A stretch of DNA of 38,807 bases from Pyxidicoccus fallax (GTDB lineage Bacteria; Myxococcota; Myxococcia; Myxococcales; Myxococcaceae): NCBI RefSeq assembly GCF_012933655.1, contig NZ_JABBJJ010000089.1, forward strand, positions 1-38,807, given 5' to 3'. The translations under genes were made by a program, and so were the position numbers. How positions within the stretch are numbered: the first letter of the stretch is position 1; the number at the start of each line of letters is the position of its first letter. The notes under the pieces were generated by a model. The model was not told the origin of the DNA, made no database searches, and saw nothing but the letters and a program-made list of their open reading frames with translations. Positions 1-8,290 of the stretch are shown here, one piece after another.

Positions 1-65
1 ACGGCGCGAGGATCCAACTCGCACCCCTTGGACAGGTAGGAATGGGCGTGCAGGTCGATGAGCAT
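1..65 (-). CDS. PHP-domain metal-dependent hydrolase, 5' end only (cut by window edge)
   Basis: Reading the minus strand from the ATG at 63-65 gives 21 codons that run off the window, beginning MLIDLHAHSYLSKGCELDPR. The D-x-H-x-H pattern right after a hydrophobic strand is the first metal-binding motif of PHP (polymerase and histidinol phosphatase) domains, where the two histidines bind divalent metals for phosphoester hydrolysis. A purine-rich stretch (aggga) precedes the ATG. The gene is divergent from the glycosyltransferase at 129, with 63 nt between them that must hold both promoters. Only the first motif can be seen, so the substrate cannot be named; standalone PHP proteins include nucleotide and oligonucleotide phosphatases. 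Confidence 0.7.
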   Translation of the reverse strand, partial: MLIDLHAHSYLSKGCELDPRA

Positions 66-128
66 GGGCGCCGCTCCCTAACAGGCCACCCCGGGGCCTG
101 TCGAGCGCGCGGTACCCGCTCCCGGCCC

Positions 129-1238
129 ATGCGAATCCTCTACGGTGTCGTCGGCGAAGGCATGGGCCATGCGACGCGCTCGCGCGTGCTGCTCGAGGAA
201 CTGACGAAGGAGCACGAGGTCCACATCGTCGTCTCCGGGCGGGCCCAGGACTACCTCAAGAAGCGCTTCCAGAACGTGCACGGCATCTGGGGCCTGACGC
301 TGGCGTACGAGGGCAACTCGGTGAAGAAGTGGCAGACGGTGCTCCAGAACCTGTCGGGCGCCGTGAAGGGCTGGCCGCAGAACGTGCGCCAGTACTTCGA
401 CCTGGTGGACGACTTCCGCCCGGACGTGGTGGTGAGCGACTTCGAGACGTTCAGCTACCTGTTCGCGAAGACGCACCGGCTGCCCGTCATCAGCGTGGAC
501 AACATGCAGGTCATCAACCGCTGCCAGCACACGCCGGAATTGCTGGCGGGGTACGAGGACAGCTTCGAGACGTCGCGCGCGATTGTGAAGGCGAAGCTGC
601 CGGGCGCCTTCCACTACCTCGTCACCACGTTCTTCTACCCGCCGGTGCGCAAGCGGCGCACCACGCTGGCGCCGTCGATTCTCCGGCCCGAAATCCTGGA
701 GGCGAAGTCCGAGCCGGGCGAGCACCTGCTCGTGTACCAGACGGCGACGACGAACACGGCGCTGCCGGACATCCTCAAGGCCGCGGGCATTCCGTGCCGC
801 GTGTACGGCCTGCGCCGCGACATCACCGAGGATGTCGTGGACGGCAACCTCACGTACCGGCCCTTCAGCGAGAAGGGCTTCATCGATGACTTGCGCACCG
901 CGCGCGGCGTGGTGGCCAGCGGCGGCTATACGCTGATGAGCGAGGCGGTGTACCTGCGCAAGCCCATGCTGAGCGTGCCGCTGGTGGGCCAGTTCGAGCA
1001 GATCATCAACGCCCTGTACCTGGAGCAGCTGGGGTACGGGATGTACGTGAAGGAGCTGTCCGTGGACGCGCTGAAGGAGTTCCTCCAGCGCGTGCCCCGC
1101 TGCCAGGAGGCGCTCAAGGGCTACGAGCAGGACGGCAACAAGAAGATGATGGCCGCCCTGAACGAGCAGCTCGCCCTGGCGTACGAGCACCGGGGCCACT
1201 GGGCCATGGAGCGGGCCCAGATGGACGAGCAGGGCTGA
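129..1238 (+). CDS. Glycosyltransferase, MJ1255/VC2487-like (GT-B fold)
   Basis: This 369-residue protein starts at ATG 129; an in-frame ATG at 42 would add 29 residues of poor coding quality that overlap the divergent PHP gene. The N-terminus, MRILYGVVGEGMGHATRS, is the glycine-rich acceptor-side loop typical of GT-B nucleotide-sugar transferases of the MJ1255/VC2487 and MurG/UGT type. Near the C-terminus SGGYTLMSEA, then P and QFEQ with a following asparagine, matches the donor-binding half. There is no signal peptide or membrane segment, so it should act in the cytoplasm. Its gene stands alone: it is divergent from the PHP gene and convergent with the SDR gene. The sugar and the acceptor are unknown. 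Confidence 0.8.
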   Translation: MRILYGVVGEGMGHATRSRVLLEELTKEHEVHIVVSGRAQDYLKKRFQNVHGIWGLTLAYEGNSVKKWQTVLQNLSGAVKGWPQNVRQYFDLVDDFRPDVVVSDFETFSYLFAKTHRLPVISVDNMQVINRCQHTPELLAGYEDSFETSRAIVKAKLPGAFHYLVTTFFYPPVRKRRTTLAPSILRPEILEAKSEPGEHLLVYQTATTNTALPDILKAAGIPCRVYGLRRDITEDVVDGNLTYRPFSEKGFIDDLRTARGVVASGGYTLMSEAVYLRKPMLSVPLVGQFEQIINALYLEQLGYGMYVKELSVDALKEFLQRVPRCQEALKGYEQDGNKKMMAALNEQLALAYEHRGHWAMERAQMDEQG

Positions 1239-1259
1239 CACCCCTCGCGCGGGGTGTCA
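1236..1259. terminator. Convergent hairpin overlapping both stop codons
   Basis: The arms TGACACCCC and GGGGTGTCA form a perfect 9-bp inverted repeat around a 6-nt loop. The left arm begins with the TGA of the glycosyltransferase and the right arm ends with the TGA complement of the minus-strand SDR gene. It probably terminates or insulates both transcripts. There is no T-tract, so termination may need Rho. Confidence 0.5.
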
Positions 1260-2303
1260 GTGGATGGGCACCTCGTTCTCGTTGTTGCGCTCGGCGGCCC
1301 GCCGCGTCAGCTCGGTGAGCCAGGACAGGGTGAGCGGCGTCTCGCTCTCGGTGCCCCGGACGCGGTCCGGGGTGCTGTCCTGGGGCAGGTTGCGGCTGAC
1401 GAAGGCGGTGATGCCCGCCGTGAGGTTGGGCGCCAGCGCCCGGCCCACCGCGGCCAGCTTCGCGGGCAGCCCCACCAGCGCCTCCGCGTCCCCGCGGCGG
1501 CAGGCGGAGAGAATCTTCCGCGCCGCCGCCTCGGCGTTCATGGACATCAGGGGCAGTGAGTCGCCCAGGGTGAACCACGCGTACTCCGCCTCGTGGTTGC
1601 CCTTGAACCAGGAGTTCTTCGGGCTGCCCGTGCGCAAGAGGCCCGGGCACACCGTGGTGACGAGGATGCCGGCCTGCCGCAGCTCCGCGCGCAGCCCGTC
1701 CGACAGGCCCACCAGCGCGAACTTGCTCGCAGCGTACGGCACGAGATGGGGGATGCTCACCTTGCCGCCCACGGAGGCGATGTTGACGATGCGGCCCTCG
1801 CCGCGCCGCTTCATCTCCGGCAGCACCGCCAGCGTGGTGTACAGCGGCGCCCACAGGTGCGTGTCCACCGCCTCGCGGAAGTCCTCCATCGTCATCGACT
1901 CCACGGGGCCCACCTGGATGACCCCCGCGTTGTTGATGAGGACGTCCACCGCGCCCCAGCGCTCGTGCACGGCGGAGACGAGGGCCTCCACCTGCACCGG
2001 ATCTCTCACGTCGCAGGGAATGGCCAGCACCTCGCCGCCGGCGCGCTCCAGCTCCTCGCGCGCCCGCTCCAGCGAGGTCTCCTCGCGACCGCAGATGGCC
2101 ACGCGCGCGCCTTCCTTCAGGAGCAGGCGCGCCATCACCAGCCCGAGTCCGCGTGAGCCGCCGGTGATGAGCACCGTGCGGCCGGAGAACTGGAAGCGCG
2201 ACCGGAGCGCCTTGCGCAGCCCCAGCGCCGCGCCGACACCGGCCGCGGTCAGCGTCCCCAGCGAGAAACGGGAAGCGTCCTTGTTCTTGCGGCTAGCTGC
2301 CAT
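1257..2303 (-). CDS. SDR family NAD(P)-dependent oxidoreductase
   Basis: The protein has 348 residues from the ATG at 2301-2303. The cofactor motif TGGSRGLG lies at about 47-54, NNAG at 124-127, the catalytic serine near 177 and YAASK at 190-194, so the Ser-Tyr-Lys set is complete. The tail is about 100 residues longer than the classical SDR core and the N-terminus has a basic then alanine/glycine-rich stretch (about 1-33) that may associate with membrane. The order of motifs fits the classical SDR group of the YqjQ/DltE kind. It lies 59 nt behind the thioredoxin-fold gene on the same strand, so the two are probably co-transcribed. The substrate cannot be read from the sequence. Confidence 0.85.
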   Translation of the reverse strand: MAASRKNKDASRFSLGTLTAAGVGAALGLRKALRSRFQFSGRTVLITGGSRGLGLVMARLLLKEGARVAICGREETSLERAREELERAGGEVLAIPCDVRDPVQVEALVSAVHERWGAVDVLINNAGVIQVGPVESMTMEDFREAVDTHLWAPLYTTLAVLPEMKRRGEGRIVNIASVGGKVSIPHLVPYAASKFALVGLSDGLRAELRQAGILVTTVCPGLLRTGSPKNSWFKGNHEAEYAWFTLGDSLPLMSMNAEAAARKILSACRRGDAEALVGLPAKLAAVGRALAPNLTAGITAFVSRNLPQDSTPDRVRGTESETPLTLSWLTELTRRAAERNNENEVPIH

Positions 2304-2362
2304 GTGTGGGTCTCCGGAGTGGGTCGGGGCCGCGGCGCGGCCCGGGGCTCGCCCGTCGGCGC

Positions 2363-2836
2363 TCAGGGCGCCGGGGCCGCGGCGGAGGTGTCGTACCGGG
2401 TGTAGCGGTCCAACACCTGTCGCACGTGGTGCGTGCCGTTGCGGCCGGTGAAGTGGTGGCGCAGCCGGCCGGACTCCGCGTCGAACACGAGCCACGCGGG
2501 CGTCTGCGTCACGCCGTACGCCTGGGCCATGGAGCCGTCGTCCACGGCGATGGGGTGGCGCAGGTCATGCGAGCGCGCGAAGGCCTCCACCGCGTTGGTG
2601 TCGCGCAGCTCCTTCTCGGAGTGCGTGACGTCCACGCTGATGACCTTCAGGCCGCGCGGCCCGTACTCGGCGATGAAGCGCTTCAAGTCGTCGAAGTCCG
2701 CGGTGCTGTGGACTTCCTTCATGGAGAAGAAGTGGAGGAGGACGGGCAGCTCATCCAGCTCCGAGACGTGGACCGGGGCATTGACCCAGCCGCCCGTCGG
2801 GTCCAGCAGTTTGATGGGGATGTCGAGCGTCGGCAT
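2363..2836 (-). CDS. Thioredoxin-fold (TlpA-like) protein without cysteines
   Basis: This 157-residue protein follows the redoxin plan: a beta strand PVLLHFFSM where the active site should be, a central strand LKVISVDVTHSEKEL, the segment PIAVDDGSMAQAYGV, and the cis-proline loop TQTPAW followed by the terminal strand. The usual CxxC is replaced by SMKEVHS and there is no cysteine anywhere in the protein, so it cannot do dithiol chemistry. It has no signal peptide. It may be a structural or binding member of the TlpA/AhpC-TSA superfamily. The gene is first in a probable two-gene unit with the SDR and divergent from the aminotransferase. Confidence 0.7.
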   Translation of the reverse strand: MPTLDIPIKLLDPTGGWVNAPVHVSELDELPVLLHFFSMKEVHSTADFDDLKRFIAEYGPRGLKVISVDVTHSEKELRDTNAVEAFARSHDLRHPIAVDDGSMAQAYGVTQTPAWLVFDAESGRLRHHFTGRNGTHHVRQVLDRYTRYDTSAAAPAP

Positions 2837-2852
2837 GCGGGCTCCGCGAAAG

Positions 2853-2876
2853 GCTTGAGGAGGACGCGACTCAAGC
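2853..2876. promoter_or_regulatory. Inverted repeat in divergent promoter region
   Basis: GCTTGAG and CTCAAGC form a perfect 7-bp inverted repeat separated by 10 nt, in the 183-nt space between the divergent thioredoxin-fold gene and the aminotransferase. Spacing and position suit an operator for a dimeric regulator. No clear -35/-10 pair was identified. Confidence 0.3.
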
Positions 2877-3019
2877 TATGCATCGACCGCCGCCGTCCTC
2901 CCCCTGGCGAGCCGCCCGCGGTCGCCCGCCTGCCCGGGCGGCGCGGGCACGTGGATGTCGGCTGCCTCGCGCCGCGGGGCGCTGGACGCCCGCCGCCGGA
3001 GCAGGCAGAGAGGCGGGCC

Positions 3020-4138
3020 ATGCGCATCCCCGACTTCAAGCTGGAGCGGTACTTCGCGCGCTGGGAGTTCGCGGCGCCCTACCTGCTGTGCTCGTCCGAC
3101 ATCGAGGGCTGGCGGATGGGGGACTTGCTGGCGCTCGCCGACCCGGACGCCCGGGCCCGCTGGGAGGGGCTGACGCTCGGCTACACGGAGACGCCGGGCC
3201 TGCCCGCCCTGCGCCAGGAGATTGCCGCGCTGTACCCGGGCCTGTCCCCGGACGACGTGCTCACCTTCGCGGGCGCGCAGGAGGCCGTCTTCGTGCTGAT
3301 GAACGTCCTGCTGGGCCCGGGGGACCACGCCATCGTCACGTGGCCGGGCTACCAGTCCCTGCACGAGGTGGCGCGCGCCACGGGCGCGGACGTGACGCTC
3401 CTGCGGCTGCGCGAGGAGGACGGCTGGGCCCTGGACCTGGACGCCCTGCGCCGCGAGCTGCGGCCACAGACGCGGCTGCTCGTGGTGAACTTCCCGCACA
3501 ACCCCACCGGCGCGCTGCCGGACCGCGCGACGTTCGACGCGCTGTGCGCCCTGGCCGAGGAGCGCGGCATCCATCTGCTCTCCGACGAGGTGTACCGGCT
3601 GCTGGAGTACGACGCGCGCGACACGCTGCCCTCCGCCGCCGAGCGCTTCTCGCGTGGCATCAGCCTGGGCGTCATGTCCAAGGCCTTCGGCCTCGCGGGG
3701 CTGCGCGTGGGGTGGCTGGCCTGCCGCGACGCCGAGGTGCTGCGCCGCTGCATGGCCTTCAAGGACTACACCACCATCTGCAACAGCGCCCCCAGCGAGG
3801 TGCTCGCGCTCATCGCCCTGCGCGCGAGGGAGCAGGTGCTGTCGCGCAGCCGCGGCATCCTCTCCACCAACCTCGCGCTGCTGGACGCCTTCTTCGCGCG
3901 CCACGCGGACACCTTCCACTGGGTGCGTCCGCGCGCCGGCAGCGTCGCCTTCCCGCGCCTGTTGCGTGACACGTCCGTGGCCCGCTTCACCCAGGAACTG
4001 GTGGAGCGCGAGGGCGTGCTGCTGCTGCCCGGCGACGTCTACGACTTCCCCGGCAACCACTTCCGCCTGGGCCTCGGCCGCGCCAACCTGCCTGACGCGC
4101 TGAGTCGGCTGGAGCGCTTCGTCAACGCGACGCGCTGA
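3020..4138 (+). CDS. PLP-dependent aminotransferase, class I/II
   Basis: The protein has 372 residues from the ATG at 3020, preceded by a purine-rich gagaggcggg. The upstream open frame back to 2306 is a shadow of the minus-strand genes. The fold-type I landmarks are in order: GYTETPG near 54-60 for substrate binding, NFPHNPTG near 157-164 with the conserved Asn, SDEVYRLLEY near 188-197 with the PLP-binding Asp, and SKAFGLAGLRVGW near 220-232 with PLP-forming Lys221. HFRLGLGR near the C-terminus supplies the carboxylate-binding arginine. It is a soluble enzyme that transfers amino groups between an amino acid and a 2-oxo acid. It stands alone and no neighbour indicates a pathway. Confidence 0.88.
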   Translation: MRIPDFKLERYFARWEFAAPYLLCSSDIEGWRMGDLLALADPDARARWEGLTLGYTETPGLPALRQEIAALYPGLSPDDVLTFAGAQEAVFVLMNVLLGPGDHAIVTWPGYQSLHEVARATGADVTLLRLREEDGWALDLDALRRELRPQTRLLVVNFPHNPTGALPDRATFDALCALAEERGIHLLSDEVYRLLEYDARDTLPSAAERFSRGISLGVMSKAFGLAGLRVGWLACRDAEVLRRCMAFKDYTTICNSAPSEVLALIALRAREQVLSRSRGILSTNLALLDAFFARHADTFHWVRPRAGSVAFPRLLRDTSVARFTQELVEREGVLLLPGDVYDFPGNHFRLGLGRANLPDALSRLERFVNATR

Positions 4139-4140
4139 CG

Positions 4141-4183
4141 CTGACGCCCCACGTCCAGAGGGCGACGCATCGCGTCAGTTCTT
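4141..4183 (+). terminator. Possible terminator after aminotransferase gene
   Basis: CTGACGC at 4141-4147 pairs with GCGTCAG at 4172-4178, with a further CCC/GGG match inside, and is followed by TTCTTTCCCC. The hairpin is imperfect, with an asymmetric inner loop, and begins 2 nt after the stop codon. Confidence 0.35.
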
Positions 4184-4303
4184 TCCCCCACTTCCAGATT
4201 TCCGTGTTCTCGACCTTTTACATCCTGGGAGCCTAGAGTGTGTGCCTCCCTGCCCGGTCCCCCTCCGAGCAGGACATCCCCTCACCTTGGAGGAGGCGCT
4301 CAC

Positions 4304-5185
4304 ATGAAGAAGCTGCTCGGTATGACTCTTGCCACCACGTTGCTGGTGGGCACGGAGGCGGCCGCCGCCAACTACACGCTGTGGATTCACGGGCGTAACG
4401 GCGGTTCGACGCAGGCCGGCAACTACAACGACTTCAGCTATTGGGGCCCCTCCACCACGCCGGCCGGAGTGAACAAGAAGGCCGTCAACTGGAACGGACG
4501 GGAGCGCATCGGCGGGCAGAACTACCGCGTCCGTGACGCGCTGGACTGTTTCTGCACCGGCACCAACTGGTGCTACATCGCCGCGCACAGCGCCGGTGAC
4601 TTGCAGATTGGTTACGCGCTGTCGCTGTACGGCGGCTCGGCGCGTTACAAGAAGAACGCGATTCCCAACTCCAGCGGCGTGTGCGGCAACACGGACGGCA
4701 CCACGCAGGTGGGCTGGAACATCAAGTGGGTGAACGTGGCGTCCGGCGCGGGTGGCGGCAGCGAGCTGGCCGACGTGGGCGAGTGGGCCACGGGCGAGCC
4801 CCTGGTGACGGACCTCGTCACGACCAACGCGCGCGCGCTGTACAACCACAACACGACGCGCAACATCTGGTTCTACATGTTCGCTGGCGCCTCGGGCACG
4901 GCGTACTCCGGCATCCTCCCCGGCCAGGACGACGAGGCGGTGGCGTACCACTCGACGGGTGGCGTGTCCGGCAGCTCGGGCAGCTCGCAGTGCAACCCGG
5001 GCGACTGGTTCTGCGGTGGCACGCTCACCACCGGCACCGCCGCGTGCAGCGACGGCAAGGCGAAGTGGAGCTACCACACCGTGGAGCTGCGCGACGACAA
5101 CGAGGCGTACAACCACTACGCCAACGGCAACTGGGGCGGCATCATCGCCAAGGTCCGCGAGGACATGGTGAACTACGCCTACTGA
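4304..5185 (+). CDS. Secreted protein with alpha/beta-hydrolase-like motifs
   Basis: This 293-residue protein starts at ATG 4304 behind a strong ribosome site (ttggagga). Residues 1-22 form a signal peptide (MKK, hydrophobic core, cleavage after AAA), so it is exported. Three features suggest a lipase-like hydrolase: IHGRNGG near 28-34 as a possible oxyanion loop, AHSAGD at 94-99 as a nucleophile elbow around Ser96, and acidic and histidine candidates near D209/D210 and H271. The mature protein has eight cysteines, which may form disulfides, and a Gly/Ser-rich stretch near 219-228. It does not match a family I can name. The membrane-anchored partner gene begins 22 nt downstream, so the two probably form an operon. 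Confidence 0.65.
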   Translation: MKKLLGMTLATTLLVGTEAAAANYTLWIHGRNGGSTQAGNYNDFSYWGPSTTPAGVNKKAVNWNGRERIGGQNYRVRDALDCFCTGTNWCYIAAHSAGDLQIGYALSLYGGSARYKKNAIPNSSGVCGNTDGTTQVGWNIKWVNVASGAGGGSELADVGEWATGEPLVTDLVTTNARALYNHNTTRNIWFYMFAGASGTAYSGILPGQDDEAVAYHSTGGVSGSSGSSQCNPGDWFCGGTLTTGTAACSDGKAKWSYHTVELRDDNEAYNHYANGNWGGIIAKVREDMVNYAY

Positions 5186-5207
5186 GCCGCACCCCCTCCG
5201 GAGCCAT

Positions 5208-6503
5208 ATGACGCCTACCGGCACCGTCCCCCCTCCCACTCCCCGTTCCCGCCGCGCCTGGTGGCCTGTCGCACTCCTCCTTCCGGCGTTGGGCCTGCTC
5301 GGCTGGTGGTGGGGGGGTGCCGGAGGTGCCGGCTCCGAGGACGTCCCCCCGGACGCCATGCCCACGGCGGAGGCGCCCGCGCGCAACGGGGCGCCGGGCA
5401 TGGACGCGCCGGGGCGGGTGCCCGCGGGCGTGGCCTCACCCGGCACGGGCACCGTGCTGACGGCTCCCGGGCCGGCGCGCACGCCCCAGGAACAGGAGCG
5501 CGAGGCGCGGCGCAAGCTGTGGGAGCAGCGGCTGGAGCGGGCGAAGCGCACGCTCGACACGTACCTGGCCGCCACGCGCTACCCGCCGGAGTCGCGTCCG
5601 GGGCGCGAGCAGCCCGACCAGATGGACCTGGCCGAGCCGGAGCGCACGCGCCCGCTGAGCCGGGAGACGCCGGACGTGCAGCTGCGGCTGAAGCAGGACC
5701 GCGTCTTCGTCGTCGGTGACGAGGCGGTGCACTTCTTCGTGAGCTGCGAGGACGCGCAGCGCGCGCCCCGGCCCTGCGAGGTGGTGTCCGCCTCCGCGCA
5801 CGAGTCGGAGTACATGACGGGCGGCAGGGCCGAGTCCCCCGTGGCGCTGACCTTCCGGGACAGCGGCGCCAACGGCGACACGCAGGCCGGCGACGGCGTC
5901 TCCACGGGGCGCTTCCAGCCGTCCAAGCAGGGCTTCCCCATGTCCTCCGGCACGCTGCGGGTGAGCCTGCAGGTGCGCTCGGGCAAGACGGAGGGCACCG
6001 CCTTCTTCGACATCCTCTACACCCCGTCGCCTCCGGCGATGTTCACCGGCCAGGTGCGCGAGGCGCTGGAGGGCGGCTCGCTGCAGCTCTACCTCGGCAT
6101 CCAGGTCCGCAAGGCGGGACGGTACGTGGTGGCGGGCCGCGTGGACGACGAGAGCGGCGAGCCCTTCGCGCACGTGTCCTTCAACGAGGAGCTCAGGGAA
6201 GGGCCGCAGGAGGTGAGGCTCACCATCTTCGGCAAGCTCGTGCTGGACGAGGTGCCCACCTTCCCGCTGCGGCTGCGCGACGTGGAGGGCTTCCTCCTCA
6301 AGGAGCAGGGAGACCCGGACCGCGAGCTGATGGCCAGCCTGCGCGGCTACGTGCACACCACGAAGGAGTACGCGCCCGCCGTCTTCTCCTCCGCGGAGTG
6401 GAACAGCGAGGAGCGCGTGCGCTACGTGCAGGAGCTGAACTCGGACGTCGAGGAGGCCCAGGAGCAGCTCGACGCGCTGCTCGCCGAGGAGAAGGCGCCG
6501 TAG
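5208..6503 (+). CDS. Membrane-anchored protein with choice-of-anchor X-like segment
   Basis: The protein has 431 residues. A basic N-terminus (RSRR, near 13-16) is followed by one hydrophobic segment at about 18-40, then a Pro/Ala/Gly-rich linker to about 90 and a charged helical stretch near 92-120 rich in E, R and Q. The segment DSGANGDTQAGDG at 218-230 is the acidic signature seen in choice-of-anchor X domains and resembles a calcium-binding loop, inside a beta-rich domain of about 155-265. A second beta-rich part near 275-365 (GRYVVAGRVDDESG) follows, and the C-terminus is acidic and helical. It probably sits on the periplasmic face of the inner membrane. It follows the secreted hydrolase-like gene by 22 nt. 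Function unknown. Confidence 0.65.
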   Translation: MTPTGTVPPPTPRSRRAWWPVALLLPALGLLGWWWGGAGGAGSEDVPPDAMPTAEAPARNGAPGMDAPGRVPAGVASPGTGTVLTAPGPARTPQEQEREARRKLWEQRLERAKRTLDTYLAATRYPPESRPGREQPDQMDLAEPERTRPLSRETPDVQLRLKQDRVFVVGDEAVHFFVSCEDAQRAPRPCEVVSASAHESEYMTGGRAESPVALTFRDSGANGDTQAGDGVSTGRFQPSKQGFPMSSGTLRVSLQVRSGKTEGTAFFDILYTPSPPAMFTGQVREALEGGSLQLYLGIQVRKAGRYVVAGRVDDESGEPFAHVSFNEELREGPQEVRLTIFGKLVLDEVPTFPLRLRDVEGFLLKEQGDPDRELMASLRGYVHTTKEYAPAVFSSAEWNSEERVRYVQELNSDVEEAQEQLDALLAEEKAP

Positions 6504-6507
6504 GCGC

Positions 6508-7533
6508 TCAGCGCTCGAACGTGTCGGGGGTGGTGCCCAGGTCCACGATGACGGAGGGCTGGGCCTGGAGGTCCGGCTCCACCGCTTCGGCCACGGCCTC
6601 CACGCCCTGGGAGCCGAGCGCGCCGGAGACGGGCACCGCCGCGGCGGCGGGGTTGGCCGCCAGCGAGGCGAGCACGCCGGACAGCGCCGCGTCGGACATG
6701 GACGGCTCCTCCGGAATCAGCGTGCCCAGGTCGTCCGGGTCCGCGAGGAACTCGTCCGGGCCCGCGGGCCTCACGGCCGGGTCCAGCAGCGCGGCCTCCT
6801 GACGGGCGTACTCGGCCGCGCTGGACAGCGGCGAGTCGTCGATGGCCTCGACGTCCGGGGTCTCCACCGCGGCGAGGTCGCGGGCGCCCGCCGCGCCGGA
6901 GACGGATGCCGGGCCCTCCTCGAAGACGTCCTCCAGGCCGAGCTCCATCACCGGCTCGGAGGCGGTCTTGGAGGCGACCTTGGAGGCGGGCGGGTCCATC
7001 ATGAAGAGCACGTCCTCGGCCTCCATCGCGCTCGGCGGCGAGGTGTCGAGGTTGTGCAGCTCCCACGCCGCCGTCTCGGGAGAGAGCAGGTCGTCCATGT
7101 CCTGGACGCCCCCCGTGCCCCGGCGCCCGGAGACGCCGTTCACGCCGCCGCCCGCGGGCTCCGAGGGCGCGCCCAGCGAGGACGGCAGCTGCGAGCCGAG
7201 CATCTGCGCGTAGCGCGGCCTCGCGGACTCGAAGGAACCCTCGAACGAGCTCTCGCCGGAGAAGACGCGCAGCTGCTGGGGCATGGACGCGCCTGAAGCC
7301 CCGCCCGGCGAGGACGTGCCCGCCAGGGAGGGCGCATGCGCGGCGAGCGAGGAGTCGAGGTCGTCCACCTCGGCCTGGAACTCACTCTGGTCGGAGAAGC
7401 CCCGCCGCACCGGGGCCACGGGCTCCAGCGGCTCGCGCGGGGCCAGCGGCGACACGGGCTCCACGTCCACGTCGAGCCGGGCCCGGGAGATGGAGCTGGA
7501 GAGACCAGAGATGATGCGGCGGATGGAGGACAT
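6508..7533 (-). CDS. Acidic low-complexity hypothetical protein
   Basis: This 341-residue protein is read from the ATG at 7531-7533 (MSSIRRIISGLSSSISRARLD), six codons inside the longest open frame, because that start gives a short amphipathic, basic N-terminal helix. The rest is rich in Ala, Ser, Pro, Asp and Glu, with few aromatic residues and no enzyme motif, and looks largely disordered. The pattern recalls scaffold or cell-envelope-associated proteins, but no family is recognised. It ends 4 nt from the convergent membrane-anchored protein gene and lies 65 nt behind the 140-residue gene at 7599, probably in the same transcript. There is no good ribosome site before the start, so the start is uncertain. 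Confidence 0.6.
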   Translation of the reverse strand: MSSIRRIISGLSSSISRARLDVDVEPVSPLAPREPLEPVAPVRRGFSDQSEFQAEVDDLDSSLAAHAPSLAGTSSPGGASGASMPQQLRVFSGESSFEGSFESARPRYAQMLGSQLPSSLGAPSEPAGGGVNGVSGRRGTGGVQDMDDLLSPETAAWELHNLDTSPPSAMEAEDVLFMMDPPASKVASKTASEPVMELGLEDVFEEGPASVSGAAGARDLAAVETPDVEAIDDSPLSSAAEYARQEAALLDPAVRPAGPDEFLADPDDLGTLIPEEPSMSDAALSGVLASLAANPAAAAVPVSGALGSQGVEAVAEAVEPDLQAQPSVIVDLGTTPDTFER

Positions 7534-7598
7534 GAGTACCCCGTGCGGCACACACGTGTGGCCGCATCGGGATTGTCGCTCCGGCGCCGGAAAAGTTG

Positions 7599-8021
7599 CT
7601 AGGGCGCCCCCGCCGCGTCGCCTTCCTCGGAGTGGTGGGCATGGGACTTCTGCTCCCGGTACTCACCGATGTGCGCGTACACGCTCTCCGGGAACTGGAG
7701 GTCCTTGTAGACGTTGCACGCGTCCGGGTCGTCCCCGTTGGGGCAGATGGGGAAGTCCTGGCGCGACTGGAACTCCAAAATCTTCTCGCGGCGGGGCGGG
7801 CTGTAGTCGCGGCCCTGCACCTGCTCCACCAGCGCGCGGGCCTCCTCCTCGCCACAGGCCGGGTCCTGGATGAGCGTCTCCACCAGCTCCTCCTCGTCCA
7901 GGAAGTGACGGGCCACCATGGCGAACACCAGCCGGCCGTAGTGGCCGATGTCCTGGCCCGCCTCGAGCGCGTCGAGCAGGTGGGCCATCATTCCGTTCTT
8001 CCGCAGCTCATCGAGTGCCAT
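7599..8021 (-). CDS. Conserved hypothetical protein, PriL C-terminal-like helical pattern
   Basis: The protein has 140 residues. Residues 26-75 read as amphipathic helices (HYGRLVFAMVARHFLDEEEL, then an EEEARALVEQV helix) followed by Y-S-P-P, and a cysteine-containing part PICPNGDDPDAC at 91-102. This order resembles the C-terminal iron-sulfur domain of the archaeal/eukaryotic primase large subunit, where helices are followed by a Y-x-PPSC motif and further cysteines. Only three cysteines are present (56, 93, 102) and the PPSC cysteine is replaced, so a 4Fe-4S cluster is doubtful and the likeness may be chance. It is divergent from the PP2C gene and probably heads a two-gene unit with the acidic protein. 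Confidence 0.65.
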   Translation of the reverse strand: MALDELRKNGMMAHLLDALEAGQDIGHYGRLVFAMVARHFLDEEELVETLIQDPACGEEEARALVEQVQGRDYSPPRREKILEFQSRQDFPICPNGDDPDACNVYKDLQFPESVYAHIGEYREQKSHAHHSEEGDAAGAP

Positions 8022-8093
8022 TCCCGAAGTCCTCTTGGGCTGAAATCCTGTTCAGTGCTCAACTCCAAGCTAGGCACGCGAGGTGTGGTGGCT

Positions 8094-8239
8094 ACCCCAC
8101 GTTTGGGGTGTGAGTTGGTGGCTGGAGGGCGCTTGCAGCGTCGGCCAGCGGACGGGTGGGGTGGAGATGTCGGGGGCGCGTGGCACTCCCACTCCAGGCG
8201 ACCCCCGAACGGAGGTATCCGTTCCCGGTGCCCACCGGG
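8094..8239. promoter_or_regulatory. Three short inverted repeats in divergent region
   Basis: The 269-nt gap between the divergent 140-residue gene and the PP2C gene holds ACCCCA-cgtt-TGGGGT (8094-8109), AACGGA-ggta-TCCGTT (8208-8223) and, directly adjoining, CCCGGT-gccc-ACCGGG (8224-8239). All have 6-bp arms and 4-nt loops. They may be operators or leader hairpins of the PP2C transcript. No promoter elements were assigned. Confidence 0.3.
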
Positions 8240-8290
8240 GGAGAGGGCACTGGCCTCACGCTTGCTGGGGAGAGGCCCGAGGAGGCAGTC

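Noticed and set aside
2306..4138. A 610-codon frame ending with the aminotransferase
   Set aside because: The first about 238 codons mirror the thioredoxin-fold gene; aminotransferase homology starts at 3020.
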